Source: Anaeromyces robustus (Eukaryota > Neocallimastigomycota > Neocallimastigomycetes > Neocallimastigales > Neocallimastigaceae). Taken from it: a stretch of 64,000 nucleotides of DNA. The stretch covers positions 30,006 to 94,005 of the forward strand of contig MCFG01000272.1 of the NCBI GenBank assembly GCA_002104895.1, in the 5' to 3' direction. The position numbers were made by a program, and so were the translations under genes. Shown piece after piece: positions 11,041-23,800 of this stretch. Below the pieces are notes generated by a model that worked only from the letters and a program-made list of their open reading frames with translations, made no database searches and had not been told where the DNA came from. The stretch's first letter is position 1; each line of letters begins with the position of its first letter.

Positions 11041-14000
11041 TTAAACAGCTTTTCTTCCTTCAGCCTTACCGTAATTAACATAATGAATGAAATAAAATTC
11101 AAGATCATTACCAAAGAGATTTCTTAAATCTTCATAATTACTCTTATAAGTATTAACGTTGAAAAGTTCAGAACCAATTCTACCTTCTTTCATACCATAT
11201 TCAATGAAATGATTATAATATTTTTTAAGATCACTACCAAAAGCATTTCTTAAATCTTGATATTTATCCTTATAATATTGAACATTAAAAATTTCACAAG
11301 CTACTCTACCTTCTTTCATACCATATTCAATATAATGATTATAATATTTTTTAAGATCATTACCAAAAGCATTTCTTAAATCTTGATATTTATCTTTATA
11401 ATATTGAACATCAAAAATAACATGAGCTTGTCTACCTTCTTTCATACCATATTGTACAAAATGATTGTAAACAGCATTCTTTTCGTAACCAAAAGCTTTT
11501 CTAAGATCTTCATATTTATTAATATAGAAGTCAAAATTGTAAATTGGTGAATTATTATTAGTAGTATCAAAAGCTTCTCTACCTTCAGCCTTACCATAAT
11601 TAACAAAATGGTAATAATATTTAGCAAGATCATTACCGAAAAGTTTACGAACATCTTCAAAATTATTTTTATAAACGTAAACATCGAAAACTTCAGAACC
11701 TTGTCTACCTTCTTTCATACCCTTTTCAACAAAATGAGTATAGTATTCTTTATAATTAGTACCAAGAGAACTTCTTACATCTTCATACTTCTTTCTATAA
11801 AATTGAATATTAAAGATTTCACAAGCTTGTCTACCTTCCTTCATACCATATTCAATATAATGATTATAATATTTAGCAAGATCATTACCAAAAGCATTTC
11901 TTAAATCTTCATATTTATTTTTGTAGAATTGAACATCAAAAATAACATGAGCTTGTCTTCCTTCCTTCATACCATACTTTACAAAATGATCATGAACTGC
12001 ATTCTTATCATAACCAAAAGCTTTTCTAAGATCTTCATATTTATTAATATAGAAATCAAAATTATAAATTGGAGAATCAAAAGAATTGGAATCAACAGCA
12101 ACTAATTTTTCTTCCTTTCCGAAATATTCATAATTAATATAGTATTTTTCAAGATTATTACCGAAAAGAGTTTTAACATCTTCATACTTATTTTTGTAAA
12201 AGTAAACATCGAAAGCATCAGAACCTTGTCTACCTTCTTTCATACCCTTTTCTAAGAAATGGTTATAATATTCAATATAATTATCACCATAAGCATATAA
12301 TAAATCATCATATTTATTTTTATAATATTGAACATTGAGAACAGCAGAAGCTTGTCTACCTTCTTTCATACCATATTCAATGAAATGATTATAATATTTA
12401 GCAAGATCATTACCAAAAGCTTTTCTTAAATCTTCATATTTATTCTTATAGAATTGAACATCGAAAATAACACTAGCTTGTCTACCTTCCTTCATACCAT
12501 ATTCATTGAAATGTTTTTTAATAGCATCAATATCATAGCCAAAAGCATCTCTAACATCACGATATTTATTGAAATAGAAATCAACATTAAATATTGGAGT
12601 ATTAACATTAGTAGTAGTAGTAGTAATATTTCTACCATCAGCCTTACCATAATTAATATAATGCATATAATAAGATTCAAGATCATCACCAAAAGTTTTT
12701 CTTAAATCTTCATAAGCATTTTTATAGGCAAGAACATTAAAGACTTCACTGGCTTGTCTACCTTCATCTATACCATAATTATAGAAATGATTATAATAAT
12801 TTTCATTGGCATTACCATAACTATAAATTAAATCATCATATTTATTCTTATAATATTGTAAATCGAAAAGTTCAGAAGCTTGTCTACCTTCTTTCATACC
12901 ATATTCAACAAAATGATTATAATATTTAGCAAGATCATTACCAAAAGCTTTTCTTAAGTCTTCATATTTATTCTTATAGAATTGAACATCGAAAATGATA
13001 CTAGCTTGTCTACCTTCTTTCATACCATATTGTACAAAATGATTATAAACAGCAGTAGCATCATTACCAAAAGTTTTTCTTATATCTTCATATTTAGTAA
13101 TATAGAAATTGAAATTGAAAATAACAGAATCATAAATACTTAAATCGGAAGCAATTTTACCATCATCTTTACCATAATTAATATAATCAATATAATATTT
13201 TGGAAGATTATCACCGAAAAGTTCTCTAATATCTTCATATCTATCTTTATAATATTTAACATCAAAAGCATCAGAAGCTTGTCTACCTTCCTTCATACCA
13301 TATTCTACAAAATGATTAAAGTATTTTGTTAAATCATCACCAAAAGCATCTCTTAAATCTTCATACTTTTTTTTATAGTATTGAACATCAAAAACGATAC
13401 TAGCTTGTCTACCTTCCTTCATACCATATTCTAAGAAATGATTATAATATTTGGTAAGGTCATTACCAAAAGCTTTTCTTAAATCTTCATATCTATTTTT
13501 GTAGAATTGAACATCAAAAACAACACTAGCTTGTCTTCCTTCCTTCATACCATATTCTTTGAAATGTTTATTAATGGCAGTAGCATCATATCCAAAAGCA
13601 TCTCTAATATCAAGATATTTATTGAAATAGAAATCAACATTAAAGATAGCAGAGTCTAATTTATAATCTGGTTTAGCATTTCTACCTTCACCTTTACCAT
13701 AATCAATATAATGAATATAATATCTTACAAGATCATCACCATAAGCTTTTCTTAAATCTTCATATCTATCTTTGTAAGCAAGAACATTGAAAATTTCACT
13801 ACCTTGTCTATTTTCTTCTAAACCATATATAGCAAAATGTTTATAATAACTAACAAGATTATTACCATAAACATAAACTAAATCATCATATTTGTTTTTA
13901 TAATATTGGACATTAAAAAGTTCAGAAGCTTGTCTACCTTCTTTCATACCATATTCAACAAAATGATTATAATATTTGGCAAGATCATTACCAAAAGCAT

Positions 14001-14277
14001 TTTTTAAATCTTCATATTTATTCTTGTAGAATTGAACATCAAAAATGACACTAGCTTGTCTTCCTTCTTTCATACCATATTGTACGAAATGATTATGCAC
14101 AGCATTTTCATCATTTCCAAAAGCTTTTTTAATATCTTGATATTTCTTAATATAGAAATCAAAATTATAAATGGTAGCGTCAGAACTAACTGAATTTAAA
14201 CCATATTTTCCATTGGAAGCACCCAATGTTGAATTAATACAAATTATTAATAAAAATAAAATAAAATGACAATTCAT
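11041..14277 (-). CDS. Secreted protein of 24 tandem modules, 1078 aa
   Basis: Residues 1-20 are a signal peptide (MNCHFILFLLIICINSTLGA). The rest is 24 copies of a module of about 42 residues, consensus F-[DN]-V-Q-[FY]-Y-K-N-K-Y-E-D-L-R-K-A-F-G-N-D-L-x-K-Y-Y-N-H-F-x-E-Y-G-M-K-E-G-R-Q-A-S. Modules are grouped in six blocks of four. Each block opens with (I/Y)FNxDFYxxKY and closes with a variant (HYxxYGKxEGR) and a short Ser/Thr/Asn linker. There is no membrane anchor. Modules of this type (Y-x-D-L-x-x-A-F-G, then HF-x-x-YG-x-x-EGR) are known to me mainly from surface and secreted proteins of gut Firmicutes, so transfer from bacteria is likely. Function is not established; adhesion or carbohydrate binding is inference. 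The codon use is visibly more selected than in neighbouring genes, which suggests high expression. Confidence 0.9.
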   Translation of the reverse strand: MNCHFILFLLIICINSTLGASNGKYGLNSVSSDATIYNFDFYIKKYQDIKKAFGNDENAVHNHFVQYGMKEGRQASVIFDVQFYKNKYEDLKNAFGNDLAKYYNHFVEYGMKEGRQASELFNVQYYKNKYDDLVYVYGNNLVSYYKHFAIYGLEENRQGSEIFNVLAYKDRYEDLRKAYGDDLVRYYIHYIDYGKGEGRNAKPDYKLDSAIFNVDFYFNKYLDIRDAFGYDATAINKHFKEYGMKEGRQASVVFDVQFYKNRYEDLRKAFGNDLTKYYNHFLEYGMKEGRQASIVFDVQYYKKKYEDLRDAFGDDLTKYFNHFVEYGMKEGRQASDAFDVKYYKDRYEDIRELFGDNLPKYYIDYINYGKDDGKIASDLSIYDSVIFNFNFYITKYEDIRKTFGNDATAVYNHFVQYGMKEGRQASIIFDVQFYKNKYEDLRKAFGNDLAKYYNHFVEYGMKEGRQASELFDLQYYKNKYDDLIYSYGNANENYYNHFYNYGIDEGRQASEVFNVLAYKNAYEDLRKTFGDDLESYYMHYINYGKADGRNITTTTTNVNTPIFNVDFYFNKYRDVRDAFGYDIDAIKKHFNEYGMKEGRQASVIFDVQFYKNKYEDLRKAFGNDLAKYYNHFIEYGMKEGRQASAVLNVQYYKNKYDDLLYAYGDNYIEYYNHFLEKGMKEGRQGSDAFDVYFYKNKYEDVKTLFGNNLEKYYINYEYFGKEEKLVAVDSNSFDSPIYNFDFYINKYEDLRKAFGYDKNAVHDHFVKYGMKEGRQAHVIFDVQFYKNKYEDLRNAFGNDLAKYYNHYIEYGMKEGRQACEIFNIQFYRKKYEDVRSSLGTNYKEYYTHFVEKGMKEGRQGSEVFDVYVYKNNFEDVRKLFGNDLAKYYYHFVNYGKAEGREAFDTTNNNSPIYNFDFYINKYEDLRKAFGYEKNAVYNHFVQYGMKEGRQAHVIFDVQYYKDKYQDLRNAFGNDLKKYYNHYIEYGMKEGRVACEIFNVQYYKDKYQDLRNAFGSDLKKYYNHFIEYGMKEGRIGSELFNVNTYKSNYEDLRNLFGNDLEFYFIHYVNYGKAEGRKAV

Positions 14278-14302
14278 TTTTATTTTTTATTTTTTATTTT
14301 TT

Positions 14303-14336
<34 letters not shown>

Positions 14337-15272
14337 GGAATTAAATAATAACTTAAATATATTTTAAAAAAAATTTTATTTTTATTAACAAATTATTATT
14401 TTTAAAAATTTTTTTTAATTTGTAATTTGTATTAATTTCTTAAATATTTTATTTAATTTAGAGATTATAAATTTTTATACAGTATTTTTCATTGCTTTTA
14501 TATGAAAAATTAGAATAAATATAAAATAAACATTAACTATGAATAAACCTTTTTAATATTTTATTTATTTAATTATATTTAATTACCCTTTTTTTTTTTT
14601 TGTTTTTTTTTTTTCATAATATTTTTATCAATGTAATTTATATTTAATTAAGGTTTAGTATTATAAATATTGTATACAATCTAACAATAATATTAAAAAT
14701 AGAAAGAAACAATGATAAATAATAATAATACTAATAATATTTGAATTTTGATAAAAATATAAAGTGTAAATATTTTATTAAAATTCATTAAATTATAATT
14801 ATAATTATTATTATTTGATTTTTATTATTATTATTATGATTATTGATATATTAAGATTATAAATTATAATTATTAACAATTATATTAAGATTATTAATTT
14901 TTATAAATCATAAATTATTTAAATTATATTATAAAATAATATTATGTATTGTATTATTATAAATAAGTAGTATTATATAATAATAAAAATTTTAATTATT
15001 TTAATCATTATTAGTATATTATGATTACAATTATAATAATTATTATTATTGATATTTTTAATTATGAATATATATTGATTTTATTGATTTTTATAATTAT
15101 TTAATTATTTATTTAATATTATATCATTTTTTGCATTTTTATTTTTTTCTATTATTAATTTTGTTTCTCTTTTTTTTTTTTTTTTTTTTCCCTTTATTCT
15201 CTTTGTATTTTTTTACTTTTATAATATTTAAAAATTGTTGTCAATTTTTTCCAATTATCAAAATTTAAAGTT

Positions 15273-15306
15273 ATGGATCATTTTATTGGTTGTATTAATG
15301 ATCCAT
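15273..15306. repeat. Perfect 10-bp inverted repeat, 14-nt loop
   Basis: ATGGATCATT at 15273-15282 and its exact complement AATGATCCAT at 15297-15306. Stands out from the surrounding A/T because of its GGATC/GATCC cores. Role unknown. Confidence 0.7.
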
Positions 15307-15525
15307 ACTTTCAATTTTGGATTTTTATATAAATTAAAGTTTATAAAATTTTATTAAAAACTTTATTACCTATGATTTTAATTATTATTAATTATTACTT
15401 TATTATTGTTGGATGATAGATGATACAATTATTCAACCACACAAAATTTTTAATTTTTTTATTTATCTTTATAACTATCACTCATTAATGACCACATTTG
15501 AACATATTAAATATCAATAGTATAC

Positions 15526-15592
15526 AATAAATAAATAAATAGATAAATAAATAAATAGATAAATAAATAAATAGATAAATAAATAAATAAAA
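15526..15592. repeat. Microsatellite with 16-bp unit
   Basis: (AAAT)n in which every fourth unit is AGAT, giving a higher-order unit AAATAAATAGATAAAT repeated about four times. Confidence 0.85.
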
Positions 15593-16298
15593 TAATATTG
15601 ATTGAATAATAAATAATGAATAATAAATAAATAAATAGATTATTTAAACTTTAGATATTAAATCGTATTAAAAAAATTGTTATTATGGATAACAAATTTG
15701 AAAATTAAAGATAAAAAAATAATATTACAAAATCAATTATAATTAATAATTTTATTTATTTTAACTATAAAAAATATATTAAAATACTTTAAATTAAAAA
15801 TTTAATTTAAATTAAATATTAAATATTCAATTTATGATTATTAAAAAGAAAAAAGTAAAGAAGAAAAAGAAGAAAGAGAAAAAAAGAATTATTTAATGTC
15901 TCATTATTACATTGTTTATTTATTTATTCGTATTTATTTATTTATTTATTCATATTTATTTATTTATTAATTTTTATTTTATTCACTTACTATTTATTGA
16001 TAAATTAATTAATTAATTTATATATGAAGAAATGTATTTTTTATTTCTTTTCCTCCTAACTTTTCTTCTTTTCTTTTTTTTAATTGCAATAATAAATATT
16101 AAATATATTACATATTAAATTTTGTGTGTGTAATCGAAACATTATTATTATATAATATGACATAAGATATATTATCAAATATATTACATAAATCTAATAA
16201 AATATAATAAATAAATATAAAATAAGTATAATAAATAAATAAATAAATAATAAATATAAAATATTTATTTTTTTTTTGTTAATAGTTTTTTTTTTGAA

Positions 16299-16720
16299 AT
16301 ATAAAAGTTTAAAAATTTTTTATTCTTTTTTTCTTAGGATTGCATATGAATAATATTTATTATTTGATGTATTATATATTACATTATATTATAATATATA
16401 ATATTTTATTTATTTAATATATCATATTATATTATATTATATTATATTTAAAAAAACGGAACAATGATGATATGATTTTAATACTTAAATAAAATGAGAA
16501 GATAATTTATTTATAGTGAGAAAGATAAAGGATAGTTTTGTTTTATTTTAATTACAAAAAATATAAATTGAAAAATTTTTTATTTTTTTTTTCTTAGGAT
16601 GGCATAGGAAAAAGTTTATTATATGATGTATTATATATTACATTATATTATAATATGTACTATTTTATTTATTTAATATACTATACTATACTACACTATA
16701 CTATACTATATTATATTATA
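16299..16720 (+). repeat. Direct duplication of about 150 bp
   Basis: Two diverged copies (about 16299-16448 and 16556-16720). Each carries TTTTTTCTTAGGATTGCATA or the variant TTCTTAGGATGGCATAGG, followed by TGATGTATTATATATTACAT and TATTTATTTAATAT. The second copy runs into the TATAT satellite. Confidence 0.75.
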
Positions 16721-16817
16721 TTATATTATATTATATTATATTATATTATATTATATTATATTATATTATATTATATTATATTATATTATATTATATTATA
16801 TGATATTATATACATTA
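16679..16817. repeat. Pentanucleotide satellite (TATAT)n
   Basis: About 28 tandem TATAT/TATAC units, starting as ACTAT variants and becoming pure TATAT. The Tyr/Ile open frame at 16655-16840 is only the translation of this satellite. Confidence 0.9.
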
Positions 16818-16976
16818 TGCATGATATATATTGTATATAATTAATAATAATATCTTGTATTATATTCTGTGAAATTCTTCAAAAGAATTTTTTTAGTTTA
16901 AAAAATGAAAAGTGAAGTATAATTAAATTATTAAATATTCAATAATGAAATAAAATAATATAAAATAAAAATAAGA

Positions 16977-17200
16977 ATAAAAAGGAGAGATTGTCAAATT
17001 ATAGAAAATGTTTTCAATAAATTGAAGGGACAAACTAATAACGAAAATTCTATAATAAATCAAGATTTTAAATCATTAAATATAACAATAACAATCAAGT
17101 TATTGAAATGTAATTTTTTATATATTTTACTTAATTAAAATCAATAGTTTGTCATCAGCACTATGATGATGGAACAGGAGGAGGATCAAACTATAAATAA
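16977..17200 (+). CDS. Last two exons of an unrecognised gene (possibly a fragment)
   Basis: The frame beginning about 16977 after an AATAAG acceptor-like site reads RRDCQIIENVFNKLKGQTNN followed by ENSIINQDFKSLNITITIKL. It then reaches LK plus one base at 17109. A 38-nt intron (17110-17147, GTAATT to CAATAG) restores the frame to FCHQHYDDGTGGGSNYK and a TAA at 17198-17200. Phase agreement across the intron argues that this is or was a real spliced gene. I found no upstream exon with a start, so it may be a 3' fragment. No family identified. Confidence 0.4.
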
Positions 17201-17915
17201 TATTTAATAAATAATAATAAAACAGTTAAATATTAAAATATATGCACGTGGTGATATGAAAAGTTTTGTATATATAATTTATAATAATAATAGTAATAAT
17301 AATGATAATAATAAAAACAAATCTACTAAAATATAGAAATAAAAAAATAATAATAGTAAAGGTAATAAGGTAAAAATAATAAAAATTAATAATAAAGATA
17401 ATAATGTAAAAATAATAAAAATTATAATAAAAATTAACTTATAAAGAATCAAAGCAAAAAAAATTCAATAAAAAAAACATAATAAGAATAATAATGAAAA
17501 TTAACTAATACAGAATCAAAACGAAAAAGAAAAGTTCAATAAAAAAAACATAATAGAATTAAGAAAATAACCTAAATTTTATTAAATGAAAAGTTTTTAT
17601 AACAAATTAAATAAATAAATATAAAATACTTTTTAAAGGAAATCATCAGAAATTAGTTATAAAGAAAAAGTTTATGTAACTTTTTTATTTTTATTTTATA
17701 TTATTTTTATATTATCTTTTTTTAGATAATATAAAAATGCTTTTATTTTCAATTTTTTTTTAATTTTAAAAATTAAAATTGAATGAATAAAAATTAATAT
17801 AAAAACAACACAAGAAATAATAAATACTTAGAATAATATTTTCAAATAGAAATAGAATGAAATGCTTTTTCAAAATTGTCTTTTTTTTTAAAATCTATCA
17901 TAATGACTATATCAT

Positions 17916-17949
<34 letters not shown>

Positions 17950-17959
17950 TATTTTCATG
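17201..17959. other. AT-rich intergenic DNA
   Basis: AAT-repeat-like A-rich sequence and a pair of related short blocks (near 17440-17480 and 17495-17550, each with CAAAA and AAAAAAACATAATA). A hairpin around 17712-17735 (TATTATCT..AGATAATA). No coding signal. Confidence 0.35.
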
Positions 17960-18230
17960 AAAAAATAAATAATGAATTTTTATAGACTTTTCATGCAATA
18001 TTTCACATGAATATATCGGAATTAAATTCCATACCTTACCATTTAGGCGTCAGAAGTCCCTTAGTGTATTAATATATTTTACATTTACACTTAAAAACTC
18101 TAATGCTAACTTAATAATGGGTTCAATCTATAAGTTCTACATATAAAGAGTGGTTACCAAGAAAACTTCACAATAATAAAGAGCTGCATACCATATTATT
18201 AGGACTTTAGTTCCACTTAATATACATATA
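17960..18230 (-). pseudogene. Decayed coding fragment of unknown product
   Basis: One minus-strand frame stays protein-like across about 230 nt with three stops: GTKVLIIWYAALYYCEVFLV, TTLYM-stop-NL-stop-IEPIIKLALEFLSVNVKY, INTLRDF-stop-RLNGKVWNLIPIYSCEILHE. The region is richer in G/C than its surroundings, the usual sign of former coding sequence here. No family recognised; an old transposase is one possibility. Confidence 0.4.
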
Positions 18231-19101
18231 CTAATATTATATTTTATAAATAATTATAAAAATATGAAAATGTTTATTATTATTTTTAGTTAAATATAAC
18301 AATTGAAAATTTTATTTATTTATATATATTAATAATATATTATACCATATAATAATAAATTTTTTTATAATTGTTCATATAAACGTAATCTAATATTAAT
18401 ATATTTATTAATTTATTTCTTTATTAATTTATTTATTAACCATATTGTTTACATTTTAACAATCCACTATTAAAATTATCATAATTATTTTATATGTTAT
18501 ATTATATTATATTATATTATATTATAATATATTATATTATATTATATATATTTATTATATTATATTAATAATGATAATATTTTATCATAATTATTATCAT
18601 AATTATTATTATTTATTATTATTAAAATAATAATAATTGATTTAAATTAACAATATTATGATGAAAGTTGATATTAATATTATACTAAACTAACACAAAC
18701 CTTCTGTAAAAACACAAAGGTAAACACAAATTTTTATACTTCATAAAATAAAAATATTGAACATTAATATTATACTAAAGAAAAAAAAAAAAACACAAAC
18801 ATTCAATTATTAACATTCAATTTTTATATTGACATTAATATTATTCTAACAGCTTAAATAAATATAAAAAATTTTTTCAAAAATATTATTTATTATTTAT
18901 TAATTATTATTTATTAACTATTAATTATTTTTATTTTTTATTTTTTTTTATCTTTTAAATTAATTATTCTAATTGTTAATTGGTATCTTTAATAAATATT
19001 GATTATAATTTTAAAAACTTTAAAATGTAAATCATAGTAAAATGAAAATTTTAAATTTAAAATTTAAATAAAAATAGATTTTATATAATTATAATTATTA
19101 G

Positions 19102-19144
<43 letters not shown>

Positions 19145-19159
19145 TACTTATTTGTTTTT

Positions 19160-19191
<32 letters not shown>

Positions 19192-21781
19192 TTAATTCAT
19201 AATTTTATATGTATTATTTTACTTTTTCATTTTTTCTAACTTTTTTTTTATATATATGTATTTGTTTATAAAAAATAAAAAGTTTTTTTTTTTTTTGCTT
19301 CTTTTTTAATAATAAATAAGGTTTATGATAATTAAGAATCATAAAATTGTTGTATCACTTTTACCTTTATTCTTTATTAATTTTAATTAAATAAATTAAT
19401 TAAATTTAATTAATCATAATTTTTACCATTAAAAATTTGTTTTTAAAGAAAAAAATTTTTTTTTGGTTTTTTGTTACACTAATCCACTGAACATTTTTTT
19501 CTTTATATCAAACTTTAAAAAAGAAAGTTTTTTTTTTTTTTTTAATTATTATTTTAATGGTTTGTTCTGTTTTATTTTATTTTTTTTTTAATTAATATAT
19601 TAAAAATAACAATTTTAATAAATTAAATCATTAAAGTACAATACATATATTATCATTATAAATCTATAATATATAATAAATGCACATTAATTTAGTAATT
19701 AAGATGGTTAATATTAATATAGAATAAAATAAAATATTAATAATTATTAAATTTTTAATAATTTTTTAATTAAATTGACAATAATAATTTAATAAAGAAT
19801 TTTTTTTTTTAATTATTATTATTATCATTTAAATTATTATTTTCTTTCTTCCTGTTTCCTTTTAAAGTAAAGAATTAAAAATTAAAAATAAAAGAAATAA
19901 AAGAAATAAAATAAATAAAGAATAAAAAGTAAAAATAAATTAATGTTTCAAAATAAAATGAAAAATGAATAAATTAATGTTTCAAAGTAACAAAAAAGGT
20001 TAAAATGAACATTCATAATGTTATATTTTTGTTTATGTTCTAAAAGGACAATGGTATGGTATGAGAATAAATAAGTTAAAAAGATAATGATTTAATAAAT
20101 AAATGTTGTCATCATTGATTTTATGGGATGATTTATTATACTTTAATAATATTACTATTATGAATTATTACTTATTATTAATCATCATTAATTTATTAAT
20201 GACTATTTAATAATAATAAGTATTAAAATATTAAAATATTAAAAATATTATCATTGTTTTTTTTTTATATTAATAAACAATAATAAATAATAAATAATAA
20301 ATAATTCATAAAAATCAATAATAAAAACAAAAGCCATTATAACAAAATACTTTTAATAATTTTCTAAAATATTTGATTATCTAGTAAATATTTATTAATT
20401 TATAAATTATAATTATAAATTATATTTATTTTTTTTATTGTTTTTATAGTTTGTATTTATTAATATTTGCTTAAAAAATAAATTTTAAATATCCACAATA
20501 AAAAAAATATATAATGAGAAGGGGAAAAAAGTATCATCTTTATTTATTTATTTATATTTATTCTATTCAATTTTATTCTATTCTATTTATTTAAATTAAA
20601 AAGAAAAAGAATTTAATCATAAAAATAAAATTAAGATAATCATATGAAAAATAGAATGAGTAACAATATTCAAAAGAGAAAAATTAAATAAGCAAACAAT
20701 GCATTTATTTTAATTTTCTCTATATAGAAAAAAATTAAAATATAATTGAAATTAACGAAAAATGAAAAATGAAAAATGAAAAAATAATGAAAACAATGGA
20801 TATAATGAAATAAAAATTTAATATCACCAGTGGGAAAAGAGAAAATAAAGGAATTTTTAATATTTCATTTTCATTTTTTTTTTTATTTTTATTTTCATTT
20901 TTTATTTTTGTTTTTTATTTTTTAATCTCAATATTTAATATCATTAGAAAAATTTTTTAATATTAATAATTTATGAAATTATATAATATTTTGCTATCAT
21001 CTGTTAATTTATTATTAAATTTCTTTATATATGATTATAATTAAAATTTATAATTATAACTTTTTTTTTATATTTATTTATTTCTTATTTTCTTCTTATA
21101 ATCTTTTTACTTTTTTCCTCCTCCTTTCATATATATTAAATTTTGTTTTTTTGCTTTTATTTGCCAAGATATTATAATACTCCTATGATATTAACCTATT
21201 TATCACAATATTATCAATTGTTTATTATTTTTTAATTATTATATTTTTTCAAATTAATAATTTAAACAATAAACAATAGCATATTTCTTCTCTCTCTTTT
21301 TTTTTAATAAAAATTATGAATCCGTTCTTAAAGTTTCATTTAAAAAAGAAATCCACTTTTAACATTTTATAGATGATAAATTTTAAAGTATTTTTATATA
21401 ATAATTTATATTATTTTTATAAATTTAATATTTATTAATTATATAATATAAAATTAAACAAAATTAAAACATAATAAATAAAACAATATTAATTATAAAT
21501 TTTTAAATTTATGATTCATAATTATTAATTATCATTTTTTTATGATTAATTATTAATTATTTATCATTATTTATTATTAATTATTTATTATTTATTATTT
21601 ATTTATTATTATTATTATTTAAATTATTATTATTATTATTATTATTTTATATTTCTCTACAAAAAAAACTTAAATGTTCTTTATTAAATAATAATAAACA
21701 ATTAATAAATAAATGAATAAATAAATTAATAAATAAATAAATAAATAAATAAATTAATAAATAAATAAATAAAAAAATGAA

Positions 21782-21863
<82 letters not shown>

Positions 21864-22290
21864 ATATAGTCATCATTTATAATTAATTGATATATTTAAA
21901 GAAATAAAAAAGAGGATTTATTAAATTATAGGATTAAAATTATTATTATTATTAGTATGTACTTTAGAGAATGTTATATCTTAATAGTTATTACTTTTAA
22001 GTAAAATTATAATAAAAACGAAAATAAAAAAATAATAAAAAAAAAAAAAAAGGAAAAACAATTGTTAAAATTTATATGTGAATTTAATCTATAAAAAAAT
22101 CTATTTAAATAGAATTTTCTATATGATATTTATAAAAAATAATTTATTTTTTTATTATTATAAGTATTATAATATTGATACTTTATGGAATGATAGTTAA
22201 AATAAATAATTGATAATTATTATTTATATAAACTTCAAATAAATATATAATTTTTATATGTATAAAATTAATAAATTTGTTCCAAAAAAA
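18231..22290. other. Long AT-rich intergenic region
   Basis: About 4 kb without any coding signal I trust. Contents are T-runs, ATTT tracts (about 19103-19190), a TTATA cluster (18490-18560), two copies of TTAATGTTTCAAA (about 19940 and 19975), and the (AAAT)n tract at 21713-21866. Confidence 0.45.
21713..21866. repeat. (AAAT)n microsatellite
   Basis: About 150 bp of AAAT units with AATT and AAAA interruptions. Confidence 0.9.
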
Positions 22291-22299
22291 AAAAAAAAA

Positions 22300-23340
22300 A
22301 AAAACATTATTGATATGTAAAAACCATAGTCAATGAATTTTTTTTGTAAAATATCATATAATTGATATAATATGGTAAATTGATTAATTCAATATGAAAA
22401 CCTAATTCTATTAATGATTTTACTAATCTTAAAAAAAAGTTTTCTTTTTCTAAATACTTAAAGTTTAATGATACTTTTAATAATGTCTAATAATATTCCA
22501 TTTATATTATTAGTATACTCGTATAAATTAAAAATATATAAATAATTCATCATTATACCTTTGACATTAATTTTTAGTTTTTATCAAAAAATATTAAAAT
22601 ATATTTCGTCGAAATCTATAAATATAATAATAATGATATAAATATCTTTAAACTTTTTTTTTTTTTCATTTCATCATCATATTTAATTACCATATTTTAT
22701 TATTACATTTTAATGATTTAAAATTTTATCTATTTTAAGAGCTTAAAAAAAAAAAGAAAAAGAATTTCAGTATTTATTTACTCTAATCAATATTTTTTAA
22801 TAATAAAAATTAATATTCTACAGTACTATATTTAAAAACATTTTTTTTCTCTAACTATTAAAATATTTTTTCCCCTTAATAATAAAGGCTAAATGTGAAA
22901 AGTCATAAAAAAAAAATTAAAAAAATGTAATATCAGATCTATATTTTTTCATTAATAATGATACCTATAAATTCTTGTTTTAAACTTCAATAGCATAAAT
23001 TAATGAGCAATTCTTTTTTTTTTTATTTTATTTATTTGAATCAATAAAAAGTTTAATATCACCTTCATATTATATAAATAATTTATTTTAAATGTTTGGA
23101 TTAAAAAATTTTAATATAGCGTAACTCAATCACTGGATATTTTATTATTATTATTATTTATTATTTATTTCATAAATCTCTCTTTTTTTTCAAAGAGATA
23201 TTTAATTATTTCTATTATTTTTTCAAGGGAGGACCTCTCAAATTTTTATTATTAAAAATAAAAATTTAACAGGTTTTCTTTGTTGATCATTAATTACTTT
23301 AATATCAAATGTTGGAATTTTTAAAACTACAAGAAAAAAA
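22300..23340 (-). pseudogene. Decayed multi-exon gene of unknown product
   Basis: Minus-strand islands in order: KIPTFDIKVINDQQRKPVKF then LFLIIKI-stop (about 23325-23240, after a TTGTAG acceptor-like site); PVIELRYIKIF (about 23130-23100); DIYIIIIIFIDFDEIYFNIF (about 22650-22590); KGIMMNYLYIFNLYEYTNNI then NGILLDIIKSIIKL-stop (about 22560-22460); RLVKSLIELGFHIELINLPY (about 22425-22360). Islands lie in different frames and are separated by stops. All are on the same strand, so one decayed gene is likely, but I cannot name it. Confidence 0.4.
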
Positions 23341-23709
23341 AAAACATTCCTTTTCCATAATTATAGATGATAATATATTTAATTTTTTTATCTCTTTGAA
23401 TATTAATATTAATATTTATTTTTATTTCATTTAGATATGTCAAATCTTATAATTATAAATTTATATTTATTATTATCATTATTATTATTATTTTTATCAA
23501 TTTAGTCATTTATATTGTTATTATAATAATTATTATTATCATTGATACCGTTATGAACTATTAATTATTTTAAATTTATTAAGATTCATTATTATAAATT
23601 TCTTGAATAAGTGGAGATTATTATTGTTTATTCTATCCATTAAAAAATTCATTTGGCTCATTATCATATTTTATTAAAAGGAATAATTTTTTAATTATTT
23701 CATCTTTAA

Positions 23710-23800
<91 letters not shown>

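Larger units (their letters stand above)
14278..16298. other. AT-rich intergenic DNA, divergent promoter region
   Basis: No coding signal. Holds the upstream region of the 1078-residue secreted protein (A-rich leader at 14278-14340), a hairpin (15273-15306) and a 16-bp-unit microsatellite (15526-15592). Confidence 0.45.

Noticed and set aside
16679-16817. CRISPR array or centromeric repeat
   Set aside because: Simple pentanucleotide run without spacers; other tandem tracts are ordinary microsatellites too.
16655-16840. Tyr/Ile-rich open frame
   Set aside because: Translation of the TATAT satellite.
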